DNA of 22,136 nt. It comes from an uncultured Clostridia bacterium (GTDB lineage Bacteria; Bacillota; Clostridia; Christensenellales; Borkfalkiaceae). The notes beneath the pieces are model-generated. The model made no database searches. It was given only the letters and a program-made list of their open reading frames with translations, and was not told the origin of the DNA. Shown piece after piece: positions 1 through 6,475 of the stretch. The translations under genes and the position numbers were made by a program. Each line of letters begins with the position of its first letter. Position 1 is the first letter of the stretch. Location of the stretch: the NCBI GenBank assembly GCA_947629845.1, contig CANRFD010000013.1:1-22136 (forward strand). Direction: 5' to 3'.

Positions 1-303
1 TTCAAGGGAGAGCAGGGGAAGACTGTCTTCACGGGAGGTCTGACGCTGAACGGTTACACGCTCGTGGTGGGCGAGGCGTGCGATTTAGACGGGGAGACGC
101 GGCGGATATCCGAGGGCGTTGCGGAGACGCTCGGGCTGGACTACTGCGGCATCGACCTCTTATACGGCCGCGGCGGGCCGACGGTGTGCGAGGTCAACTC
201 CAACGCCTTTTTCGGCGGGATCGAGCGGGTGACGGGCGTGAACGTGGCGCGCATCTATGCGGAGCATATCGTTCGGGAAATGTATCCTGTCGTGAAAAAG
301 TAA
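1..303 (+). CDS. ATP-grasp (RimK-like) ligase, C-terminal fragment
   Basis: The reading frame is open from the first base and ends at TAA 301-303, giving the last 100 residues of a protein that begins outside the window. The fragment contains the closing part of an ATP-grasp fold: CGIDLLYG followed by the metal-binding signature CEVNSNAFF, then IERVTGVNVA. This pattern is typical of the RimK family of alpha-L-glutamate ligases and related ATP-dependent carboxylate-amine ligases, in which the Glu and Asn of the E-x-N element bind Mg-ATP. The substrate cannot be read from the fragment, so no symbol is given. The gene is followed by an intrinsic terminator and a new promoter, so it is probably not part of the pilus operon. 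Confidence 0.8.
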   Translation, partial: FKGEQGKTVFTGGLTLNGYTLVVGEACDLDGETRRISEGVAETLGLDYCGIDLLYGRGGPTVCEVNSNAFFGGIERVTGVNVARIYAEHIVREMYPVVKK

Positions 304-355
304 GGAAATTTCGGGAAAAAGCGGAAACAATTTTTGGTGCCGCTGTGCGAAAAAC

Positions 356-396
356 GGGAAACGCTGCGGGTTTTGCGCGTTTTCCGCTTTTTTTTT
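356..396 (+). terminator. Rho-independent terminator after the ATP-grasp gene
   Basis: The arms GGGAAACGC (356-364) and GCGTTTTCC (377-385) pair with one bulged T. After a GC dinucleotide comes a run of nine T (388-396). It lies about 50 bases after the stop of the ATP-grasp gene and upstream of the next promoter, so it separates the two transcription units. Confidence 0.75.
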
Positions 397-453
397 CGCG
401 AAAATTCGGGCGGCAAAAATCTAAAGTTTGTACGCAAACCGAACGATTTTTTG

Positions 454-482
454 TTGACAAGCCGTGAATATGATAGTATAAT
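454..482 (+). promoter_or_regulatory. Consensus sigma-A promoter for the minor-pilin operon
   Basis: TTGACA (454-459) and TATAAT (477-482) both match the housekeeping consensus exactly and are separated by the ideal 17 bases. The expected start of transcription is near 489, leaving a leader of about 48 bases before the GTG at 537. A perfect promoter suggests a high basal rate, with any regulation coming from a repressor or from the RNA. No obvious operator palindrome covers the -35/-10 region. Apart from the terminator and this promoter, the stretch 304-536 contains no gene that I can support. Confidence 0.9.
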
Positions 483-503
483 GGCAACGACATCCATATA
501 TTA

Positions 504-519
504 GGCGCGTGGGCGCGCC
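504..519 (+). other. Leader hairpin with motif shared with the second promoter
   Basis: GGCGCG (504-509) pairs with CGCGCC (514-519) around the loop TGGG, just after the predicted transcription start and upstream of the ribosome binding site GGGGAGA (524-530). The bases 509-519, GTGGGCGCGCC, recur exactly at 4969-4979 in the leader of the second promoter. The shared position after both promoters hints at common post-transcriptional or operator control; this is inference. Confidence 0.4.
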
Positions 520-536
520 CGTCGGGGAGAACGCAG

Positions 537-878
537 GTGGCGGAGAGGAGATTTCCCAAAAAACTTCATAAAAGCCGCGGGTTTACTCTGGCGGAGATGC
601 TCATCGTGGTCGCCCTCGTCGCCATTCTTGCGACGATCGGCGTTCTCGCGATCGACCCTTTGACGGTGCGCGGGACGGAGTACGACAAGAATGCCGAATC
701 CGTCGCCGTCGCGGCGCAGAGCCGCCTCGTCTCCCTCCGCAATTCGGGCGAACTCGAGGCGTTGCGCTCGTTCGGCGAGCCCGCCGAGGCGGACGCGGGG
801 GCGGGGGGCTACCGCTATCTCTTCAGCTATCGGTACGACGAGGACGGGGCGACCTGCAAGGACGCGCGCATGCGCTAG
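537..878 (+). CDS. Prepilin-type leader portion of a GLUG-repeat pilin, ending at an in-frame amber codon
   Basis: The GTG start is set by the ribosome binding site GGGGAGA (524-530), six bases upstream. The product has 113 residues. Residues 1-15 are a basic class III leader ending in Gly15, followed by FTLAEMLIVVALVAILATIG. The G|F cleavage site and Glu at +5 are the recognition features for the prepilin peptidase PilD, encoded at 16437. The hydrophobic helix is followed by the start of a globular domain (GYRYLFSYRYDEDG) that stops abruptly at TAG 876-878. The same frame stays open and clearly coding from 879 to 3161, so this is best read as the first part of one protein of about 874 residues, broken by a nonsense codon or read through, rather than a complete small pilin. 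It is the first gene behind the promoter at 454. Confidence 0.8.
   Translation: MAERRFPKKLHKSRGFTLAEMLIVVALVAILATIGVLAIDPLTVRGTEYDKNAESVAVAAQSRLVSLRNSGELEALRSFGEPAEADAGAGGYRYLFSYRYDEDGATCKDARMR
876..878 (+). other. In-frame amber (TAG) codon inside the GLUG-pilin frame
   Basis: The codons before it (AAG GAC GCG CGC ATG CGC) and after it (CTT CGG CCC CTC GGC GCG) have the same GC-rich third-position bias, and the frame does not shift, so a single substitution explains the break. TAG is rare as a terminator here: the only gene that clearly ends with it is the small pilin at 4044-4376, where it is a true stop because the next frame differs. Candidates are a real null or phase mutation, a strain polymorphism, a sequencing error or amber read-through. 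No pylT or suppressor tRNA is visible in the window. Confidence 0.75.
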
Positions 879-956
879 CTTCGGCCCCTCGGCGCGCTCT
901 CGGGCGACGTCGACGACGGCTACTTCGCCCTCGGATTTCAGTCGGAGAGCGGTACG

Positions 957-3161
957 GTGGGCGAAGTGTTCTGGCGGGAGACGCCCTTCGGGGACGCGGC
1001 AGAGGACTTCGGAGCCGCCGTCGCCCGTCTGCACCTGCTCGCCTCGGACGCCGACCTTCGCAAGAGCGAGAGGACGGGGTACTACTTCTACGAGACAGGG
1101 GAGGGGGCGGGAAACACGGCCCAGCTTCCCGTGCCGCAGCTGACAATTTCCAACTACGAGACGCTTGCGCTGAATTTTTGCATTCCCAAGGTGGCGGGCG
1201 CGCCCGAAAAGCTCGCCGTGCGCATCTCCCTCGCCGACGCGGCGGGGAACGCCTATACGGCGCTTACGCTTGACGAGACCGCGATTTACAGGACGTATTC
1301 GTACGGGGATCGCGTCGTCGACCAAGCCGCAAACGCGCTGTCGGCGGGCGTCGTGTACACCGTCGTGCTCGACACGCCCGACCCCGCTTTGGACGAGGAT
1401 ACCGTCCGCGACGGGGCGCTTTCGCAGTACGGCGCTCTTGTGCCGCAGCCGCCGATGGGGAAATTTGCCGCATGGGCGAAGCGTTCGGCGGCGTTCGGCG
1501 GCTTCTTCAAACTCGGCGACGACGTGCGTGCCGACGTGACGGTGTTCGGCCTGACCGGGGACGGCACCGCCATCGACGACACCGTGGCGCCGCGCACGGG
1601 GTACGCCGTGTTCAACGGCTGGTTCGGGGCATCGGACGGCACGACCGCCACGATCGCCTGCGGGCGGCACTTGCAAAATCTCGGAAAACTCACCGAGGCG
1701 ACAGAGGGGTTTGCCGCCGCGCTTCCCGCCGCCGACTATTCGGGCGGCAGCGCATATGCGGCAGAGGGCTCCAACTACCGCTACCGCAGCGACGTGCAAA
1801 AAATTACGGCCGCAAGACAGGTCGCGGACATCGACCTCGGCTGCGAAGAATGGACGAAGGGCGGGGAGCGCATTCCCTTCGAGCCCATCGCCCTGCCGCC
1901 CGCGTTCACTTACTATGGGAACTTTTTCTCCGTTCGACGCCTCCATGCGGACGCGCCCTTCTATGCGGGGCTGTTCGGCTATGGCTACGGAGCGAAATTG
2001 TACGATATCCGCCTCGTCGATCCCGACGTCGGCTCCCGCATGCCCGCCGCGGTCGCTTCGGCGTACGAAATGGGCGTGGGGGCGTTGCTCGGGACGGGGA
2101 TAGGCTGCGAACTCGCCGGCTGCCAGGTGTATGCGGAGGCGGGGAGCGGCGCGGGCGGCTCCTCTGCGCGCGTACAGGGCGCGGGCGTGACGGGCGGGCT
2201 TGTAGGATATGCGGAGGGCGGGAGCATCACGCAGTGCTCGGCCTCCGTGGCGACGGGGCGCGCGGACGGGAGTTCTGCCTGTGCGGGCGGGCTCGTCGGT
2301 TGCCTTGCGGGGACGGCCGTTGCGAAGAGCTATGCGGCGGGCAGCGTGATCGGCGTGTGCGCCGGCGGGCTTGCGGGCACCGTGAAGGCGGGCGCGCAGC
2401 CTGCGGAAATTGTGGGCTGCTATGCCGCCGGGCACATCACGGGCGCAGGCGAACGCGCGGCGGGGCTCGTCGGCCAAATCGAAGGCTCCGCGGAAGGCGG
2501 GGCGGCCGCATCCCTTTCGGCAGACGGCAACTATTGCGCCGTCGTGTACGGCGAGAGCGCGGACGGGACGTATGTCTGGGGCTCGGCGGGCTCCGTATAC
2601 GGGACGTTCGAGGGGGACGGCGCGGCTTCTCAAAAAAATTACTATATTCCGCAGAAGGGGATCGCCTACGCGGGGAGCGGAGAGGGCGCAAACGCGCTGT
2701 ATTCCGCGGCGGCTCTGCGCAAGGTCTGCGCAGAGGGCGGCTTCGGCGGATTTGAATACGACTACGGCAAGATCGAGGGATACAGCGGGCAGAGCTTTTT
2801 GACCTCTCCCACCTATGCGGACGGCTCCGCAGGGGACGGCAACGGCGGCTGTTACTTCGTCGACACCGATCACGGCGTGTACAACAACGTTTTACCGTAC
2901 GCCGAGCGGGGCGGGCTGACGAAATTCTATCCCTATCCCATGATCTCGGGCAGGGGCGTGATGACGGGCGGCGCCGAGGGGGAGAAGCTCTCCGGCGTGA
3001 TGTTCCACTACGGCGACTGGCTCACGGAAGATCTCATCGCGGAGGCGCCCGAGGGATACGCGCTTGAAGGCGCGCGGACGGGTGCGGCCGCATATGCGGT
3101 GCAGGGCGTGCCCGCCTTGGCGGCGGAGCGGAGAAAGCTGTGCCCCGGAGGGACGGCATGA
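957..3161 (+). CDS. Body of the pilin-anchored GLUG-repeat surface protein (separated from its leader by TAG)
   Basis: The frame is open from 879; the first possible start is GTG 957, which has no convincing ribosome binding site, so independent translation is doubtful. From 957 the product has 734 residues and no signal sequence of its own, so it would be trapped in the cytoplasm unless joined to the prepilin leader at 537. About residues 225-330 resemble the introductory module of GLUG proteins (CGRHLQNLGKLTEAT, QVADIDLG, then YYGNFFSVRRLHADAPFYAG). The repeats follow at about 411-512, with GGLVGY, CAGGLVG, CAGGLAG and AAGLVGQ elements. GLUG modules occur in large bacterial surface and adhesion proteins. 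Joined to a pilin helix, the protein would display an adhesive domain on the pilus or at its tip; the function is inferred. The stop TGA overlaps the next ATG as ATGA (3158-3161). Confidence 0.7.
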   Translation: MGEVFWRETPFGDAAEDFGAAVARLHLLASDADLRKSERTGYYFYETGEGAGNTAQLPVPQLTISNYETLALNFCIPKVAGAPEKLAVRISLADAAGNAYTALTLDETAIYRTYSYGDRVVDQAANALSAGVVYTVVLDTPDPALDEDTVRDGALSQYGALVPQPPMGKFAAWAKRSAAFGGFFKLGDDVRADVTVFGLTGDGTAIDDTVAPRTGYAVFNGWFGASDGTTATIACGRHLQNLGKLTEATEGFAAALPAADYSGGSAYAAEGSNYRYRSDVQKITAARQVADIDLGCEEWTKGGERIPFEPIALPPAFTYYGNFFSVRRLHADAPFYAGLFGYGYGAKLYDIRLVDPDVGSRMPAAVASAYEMGVGALLGTGIGCELAGCQVYAEAGSGAGGSSARVQGAGVTGGLVGYAEGGSITQCSASVATGRADGSSACAGGLVGCLAGTAVAKSYAAGSVIGVCAGGLAGTVKAGAQPAEIVGCYAAGHITGAGERAAGLVGQIEGSAEGGAAASLSADGNYCAVVYGESADGTYVWGSAGSVYGTFEGDGAASQKNYYIPQKGIAYAGSGEGANALYSAAALRKVCAEGGFGGFEYDYGKIEGYSGQSFLTSPTYADGSAGDGNGGCYFVDTDHGVYNNVLPYAERGGLTKFYPYPMISGRGVMTGGAEGEKLSGVMFHYGDWLTEDLIAEAPEGYALEGARTGAAAYAVQGVPALAAERRKLCPGGTA
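2187..2490 (+). repeat. GLUG-type repeats in the surface protein
   Basis: At protein level about four degenerate copies can be seen: TGGLVGYAEGGSITQCSA, CAGGLVGCLAGTAVAKSYA, CAGGLAGTV followed by IVGCYA, and AAGLVGQIEGSA. Each couples a G-G-L-x-G turn to a C/S-x-A strand about 15-20 residues later, the pattern of beta-strand GLUG modules. The copies differ at DNA level, so they are old rather than recently duplicated. Confidence 0.65.
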
Positions 3162-4042
3162 AGAGGGCGGTATTCAAGAGGGCGGCATTAAAACGCGGGG
3201 CGCAAAGGGGCGCTTCGATGGTCATAGCGCTCATCCTGTTCCTGCTCTGCACGGTGGCGGGCGTCACGGCGCTCACCATGGCCGCGACCAACGCGGGGCG
3301 TTACTCCCATGCGCAGGAGGATCGGCAGGCGTACTATTCCGTCTCCTCCGCAGCCCTGCTCATGGCGGATATGCTCGACGGGCTTGAGTACCGCTCTGCC
3401 GATGTGGAGTACGACTATGTTTCGACGCGGACGTACGACGCCGCCACGAACAGCCGCGAGCAGACGGATACGTACAGCCTGAATCTGCTGCGCCCGGACG
3501 GGGCGGGCGGATTTGATTTGATCCCCGAAAAGGAGCGTGCGGGCACGGCGACGCTTCCCGCCGCCGAGGATGAGACGGAGGGGGAGACCGCCGAGCGCGA
3601 GGGGCTGCAGGCGAGCAAGCTGGTCGCGGCCATCCGCGCGCAGTGCGACGCCGTGGTGCCCTATCTCTCGGTGCCGCAGGCGTGGTACCGTGCAGCCGAC
3701 CCCTCGGACAAGACGCACGCCGCCGACTTTATGCCCGCCGAGAGGCGGTATGCCTTCACCGTGTCTTCGGCAGAGGGCGGCATCGGCAGGGTGAACGGAA
3801 CGCTGATCATGGGGGCGAATTACGACTTGATCATGACCTTTTCCTTCGCCGCGGAGGGGGGCGCCGCATATGCCGTGAGCGCCTATTGGAAGGCCGACGT
3901 GCGCGAGATCGACGAGGAGAGCACGCCCGTCTTTTCCTACACCGACGGGGGGGACGTCTCGGTGACGACGCGGCAAAAGAGAACCGTCTGCGTGACGTGG
4001 GACAAGAAAAATGTGACCGTCTCCCGCGGGGAGGTCGCCTGA
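3158..4042 (+). CDS. PilX/GspK-like minor pilin without Glu at +5
   Basis: ATG 3158 was chosen over the upstream GTG 3140 because it follows GGAGGGA (3147-3153) and overlaps the previous stop as ATGA, which implies translational coupling. The product has 294 residues. A very basic N terminus ends in QRG (Gly18), followed by a hydrophobic helix ASMVIALILFLLCTVAGV (19-36). It looks like a prepilin leader, but the residue at +5 is Ile23, not Glu. Loss of this Glu is known for GspK, the pseudopilin that caps the tip complex of type II secretion, and the helix followed by AYYSVSSAALLMADM resembles PilX N-terminal domains. The rest is an uncharacterised, probably extracellular domain with much Asp, Glu and Thr. 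Its place in a row of pilin genes supports a role in the initiating or tip complex. Confidence 0.7.
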   Translation: MKRAVFKRAALKRGAQRGASMVIALILFLLCTVAGVTALTMAATNAGRYSHAQEDRQAYYSVSSAALLMADMLDGLEYRSADVEYDYVSTRTYDAATNSREQTDTYSLNLLRPDGAGGFDLIPEKERAGTATLPAAEDETEGETAEREGLQASKLVAAIRAQCDAVVPYLSVPQAWYRAADPSDKTHAADFMPAERRYAFTVSSAEGGIGRVNGTLIMGANYDLIMTFSFAAEGGAAYAVSAYWKADVREIDEESTPVFSYTDGGDVSVTTRQKRTVCVTWDKKNVTVSRGEVA

Positions 4043-4043
4043 C

Positions 4044-4376
4044 ATGCGGAAACTTTTCAAAAAATTGCGCTCGCGGAGGGGCGAGACCTTCATAGAGATC
4101 CTGTGCGCCGTTCTGATCGCCGCCTTCGGCACGACGATCATCGTGACCATGCTCACGACGGCGATGCAGCTGAACAATGTTGCCAAACAAAACGACAGCG
4201 ACTACTATTCTTCGGTGACGGAGATGGAGCAGATGACGGAGAAGAAGGGCACGGTCGAGGTGGAGATCGCCGACGCGGACGACCCCGAGGGCGTGGGCGG
4301 CAAAGTGACCGTGACGACCGACCGCTACGGGGACGGGGAGTACTCCTCGTACCGCAAGGGGGACGGCAATGCGTAG
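4044..4376 (+). CDS. Short minor pilin (PilV/GspI-like)
   Basis: This 110-residue protein begins one base after the previous stop, with GGGGAGG (4027-4033) as ribosome binding site. Its leader is short and basic and ends at Gly13. The mature helix starts ETFIEILCAVLIAAFGTTII, with Glu18 at +5. A first mature residue other than Phe, together with the E-x-F-I-E sequence, is common in minor pilins of the PilV/GspI kind in Clostridia. The soluble part is small: an alpha spine rich in Met and Gln, then a short beta region ending in Gly/Asp-rich residues. It ends at TAG 4374-4376, inside the next gene (8-base overlap), so the two are probably translated in a fixed ratio. Confidence 0.75.
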   Translation: MRKLFKKLRSRRGETFIEILCAVLIAAFGTTIIVTMLTTAMQLNNVAKQNDSDYYSSVTEMEQMTEKKGTVEVEIADADDPEGVGGKVTVTTDRYGDGEYSSYRKGDGNA

Positions 4377-4884
4377 GCGGCTGACGGGACGCAAGGGACT
4401 CACCCTTGTGGAGATGCTCATCTCCATTGCCGTGCTCGTCATATTCGTCTCCATCGCGGCGGTGGGAACTTCGATGCTGTTCGGCTCGGGCGAGCAGATG
4501 GAGGTCGCCTCCAAGGCGTCCGTGCTCGGCGCAGACGTCATGGAGCTCGCCGTGGGCGAGGTGCGCTTCGGCAGGAATTTTTCGGGCGGCGGCGACGCCG
4601 TGCAGTACGACAGCGCGTCTTACGGCGAAAATTGCACGATGACGGTGCGGGAAGGGAAGCTCGTCGTGAGCAAGCCTTCCGCCTCCGGGAACGCCGCGGA
4701 GGACGCTTCGTATCTGCTCGTGGACGGGGCGCAGTACGGCGGCGCGGTGATACAGTCGGTCCGGTTTACGCTGAACGTGGACGGCTCGGTGGAAATTTCC
4801 GTCGAGATCGGGGACGGGGACGGAACGCCGCTGTGGCAAAACGGCGTGACGGTTGTTCCCCTTGACCGAAAACTCACATCGTAA
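4369..4884 (+). CDS. Minor pilin (PilW/GspJ-like)
   Basis: The product has 171 residues. Its ATG overlaps the end of the previous gene by eight bases, with an A/G-rich ribosome binding site around 4356-4361. The class III leader MRRRLTGRKG is followed by LTLVEMLISIAVLVIFVSI; Gly10 is the cleavage point and Glu15 lies at +5. The C-terminal domain has alternating strands (CTMTVREGKLVVSK, VRFTLNVDGSVEISVEI) typical of a pilin beta sheet. It is the last of four consecutive pilin-like genes. Together with the PilX-like and PilV-like proteins it would form the small complex that primes pilus assembly and sits at the tip. Assignment to the W/J class rests on gene order and size and is less certain than the pilin assignment itself. 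Confidence 0.75.
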   Translation: MRRRLTGRKGLTLVEMLISIAVLVIFVSIAAVGTSMLFGSGEQMEVASKASVLGADVMELAVGEVRFGRNFSGGGDAVQYDSASYGENCTMTVREGKLVVSKPSASGNAAEDASYLLVDGAQYGGAVIQSVRFTLNVDGSVEISVEIGDGDGTPLWQNGVTVVPLDRKLTS

Positions 4885-4916
4885 TACACTTTCCACGCAG
4901 AAAATGCACGTTTTTC

Positions 4917-4945
4917 TTGCATTTTGCCGGAAATTGTTCTATAAT
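4917..4945 (+). promoter_or_regulatory. Strong sigma-A promoter for the signalling and pilus-motor operon
   Basis: TTGCAT (4917-4922) and TATAAT (4940-4945) are 17 bases apart. Transcription should begin near 4952, giving a leader of about 92 bases before ATG 5044. The -35 box lies in the right arm of a perfect 8-base inverted repeat (AAAATGCA 4901-4908 with TGCATTTT 4918-4925), which could be an operator for a repressor. From here to 19474 every gene is on the plus strand without an obvious full terminator, so the unit may be one transcript of about 14.5 kb. Confidence 0.8.
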
Positions 4946-4968
4946 GAAAAAAGTGTCGGCGTCATAAT

Positions 4969-5026
4969 GTGGGCGCGCCGCGTGCGCGACCCGCGGCGTT
5001 TTGCCTCCGTTGTACGGATGGCGCAC
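4969..5026 (+). promoter_or_regulatory. Structured leader with possible attenuator and pseudoknot
   Basis: CGCCGCG (4976-4982) and CGCGGCG (4992-4998) form seven GC pairs followed by TTTT (4999-5002), a short terminator-like element. TCCGT (5006-5010) and ACGGA (5014-5018) form a second small hairpin. The loop of the first hairpin, TGCGC (4983-4987), is complementary to GCGCA (5021-5025), just before the ribosome binding site AAAGGAG (5032-5038), so a pseudoknot that affects translation or termination is possible. The leader starts with GTGGGCGCGCC, also present at 509-519. No known riboswitch class is recognised, and in GC-rich DNA some pairing is expected by chance. Confidence 0.35.
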
Positions 5027-5043
5027 CGGCGAAAGGAGAAATT

Positions 5044-6459
5044 ATGTCGAACTTAATGGGAGCCGCCATATTCGGACGTACGCTCGACGGATCGGTATCC
5101 TCGGCGGTACTCGTTCTCATCGTTGTGGAGATCGTCTTGGCCGCCGCAGCGCTCTTGGCGTTCATACTTCTCACGGTGCACAAGAACACGCTGGCGCAGA
5201 AGAAGCAGGATATCCTCGCGGCGTTTGACGTGAAGCCCGCCCCCGAACGCAAGCTCGTGGGCATCGGCGTCGACGCCTCCGCCGCCCAGACCAAATTTAC
5301 GGTGGGGGAGCGGTTTGTTGCGGACGGCGTGATCGTGACGGCGCACTTCGACGCCGAACCGTACGAGGAACGCGTGTACGACTTTACCGTCGACCCGCCC
5401 GAAATGAACGAGGCCGGCGAAAAACAGGCGGCCGTACGCTACGGAGAGGTCGTCGAATATTATACCGTTGTCGTGGAAGAGGCCGCACCTGTGGAAGAGG
5501 TTGCGGAGGAAGCCGCACCCGCGGAAGAGGCGAAGGAAGAGCCTGTTCAAGAAGAGGCGAAGGAAGAAGCCGCGCCCGTCGAAGAGGCGAAGGAAGAGCC
5601 TGTCCAGGAGGAGACGGCGGAGGAAGCTGCGCCTGTGGAAGAGGCGAAAGAGGAGCCTGTTCAGGAGGAGGCGGCGGAGGAAGCTGCACCCGTGGAAGAG
5701 GCGAAAGAAGAGCCTGTTCAGGAGGAGGTTGCGGAAGAGGCCGCACCCGCCGAAGAGGTGAAAGAAGAGCCTGTTCAGGAAGAAACGAAGGAAGAAGTTA
5801 TTCAAGAGACGACAGAGGAACCCGTTCAAGAGGAGAAAATAGAGGAAGCCGTTCAAGAGACGATAGAAGAAACCGCACCCGTTGAAGAGGCGGAAGAGAC
5901 CGCCGCAGAGGGGGCGGAGATCGAACTTGCGGCGGGGCTCGCGGGCGACCGGGACGGCACGATGCGCTACGACCGCAGCTTTACGGCACGCATCATCCAA
6001 TCGGACGACGACACCAAGCGCCGCTACAGCATGCTCAAAAACGAGCTGCTCTCCTACCTCGGCGCAAAGAGCCGCATGAGCTGGAGAAAGGAGTCCTTCC
6101 GCTGCGGGCAGACGCTCGTCGCGCGGCTGGGCTTCCGCGGCAAGATCCTCTGCCTCTACCTCCCGCTCGACCCCGCGGGGTTCGCCGAAACGCGCTATAA
6201 GGTGGAGGACGCCTCCTCCAACAAGGCCGACGAGGACGCGCCGTGCCTGTTCCGCATCCGCAACGAGAAGAGGGCACGCCTCGGCTGCGAGCTCATCGCG
6301 ATGGTGATGGACGCCCTCGGCGTGGAGAGGACGGACGCCCCCGCGGGCGACTACGCCGTGCCCTACCGGGAGACGGAGGAACTCATCGCCCAAGGGCTGA
6401 TCCGCATGACCACCACGGTCGCGCCGCCCCAGCGCGTGTTCGCGCAGGAAAAGAAATAA
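5044..6459 (+). CDS. One-TM protein with Ig-like (Big_3-type) domain, Glu-rich repeats and conserved uncharacterised C-terminal domain
   Basis: ATG 5044 follows AAAGGAG (5032-5038); the frame upstream is leader sequence. The product has 471 residues. Residues 19-43 are a membrane segment followed by HKNTLAQKK. Residues about 75-150 (KLVGIGVDASAAQTKFTVGE, then VTAHFDAEPYEERVYDFTV and GEKQAAVRYGEVVEYYTVVV) have the strand pattern of a bacterial Ig-like group 3 domain. Residues about 148-300 are a very acidic Glu/Pro/Val/Ala linker with five 19-residue repeats. The last 170 residues (RYDRSFTARIIQSDD, NELLSYLGAKSRMSW, GKILCLYLPLDP) resemble a domain I have seen in other clostridial proteins but cannot name or assign a function. 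By the positive-inside rule the C-terminal part should be cytoplasmic, which is odd for an Ig-like domain. First gene behind the second promoter; a scaffold or sensor role is possible but unproven. Confidence 0.7.
   Translation: MSNLMGAAIFGRTLDGSVSSAVLVLIVVEIVLAAAALLAFILLTVHKNTLAQKKQDILAAFDVKPAPERKLVGIGVDASAAQTKFTVGERFVADGVIVTAHFDAEPYEERVYDFTVDPPEMNEAGEKQAAVRYGEVVEYYTVVVEEAAPVEEVAEEAAPAEEAKEEPVQEEAKEEAAPVEEAKEEPVQEETAEEAAPVEEAKEEPVQEEAAEEAAPVEEAKEEPVQEEVAEEAAPAEEVKEEPVQEETKEEVIQETTEEPVQEEKIEEAVQETIEETAPVEEAEETAAEGAEIELAAGLAGDRDGTMRYDRSFTARIIQSDDDTKRRYSMLKNELLSYLGAKSRMSWRKESFRCGQTLVARLGFRGKILCLYLPLDPAGFAETRYKVEDASSNKADEDAPCLFRIRNEKRARLGCELIAMVMDALGVERTDAPAGDYAVPYRETEELIAQGLIRMTTTVAPPQRVFAQEKK
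5506..5790 (+). repeat. Five tandem 57-bp units encoding a Glu-rich 19-residue repeat
   Basis: Each unit encodes a variant of EEAAPVEEAKEEPVQEEA plus one residue (A or K). The five copies run without gaps, with a partial unit before and a degenerate Glu/Gln/Thr-rich tail after. Synonymous differences between copies show that selection keeps the peptide. Such arrays gain and lose units easily, so the linker length may vary between strains. Confidence 0.85.
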
Positions 6460-6475
6460 AAAGAAGGTTCAGACG

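Noticed and set aside
537..878. Complete small pilin of 113 residues
   Set aside because: The product stops within a beta region, and the same frame continues as coding sequence for another 760 codons, so it is a fragment of a larger gene.
501..2873. Very long minus-strand open frame opposite the GLUG-pilin gene
   Set aside because: It mirrors the GC-rich codons of the plus-strand gene, is full of Arg/Ala/Val/Gly without any recognisable domain, and lacks a ribosome binding site. The plus strand has the pilin leader and GLUG repeats.
4901..4925. Terminator after the minor-pilin genes
   Set aside because: The stem is AT-rich and the T run is in the loop, not after the stem. It may still reduce read-through, but it is not a canonical intrinsic terminator.
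5506..5790. Regular 57-base repeats that could suggest a CRISPR array or satellite
   Set aside because: They are in frame, encode a 19-residue Glu-rich peptide with synonymous differences, and have no unique spacers.
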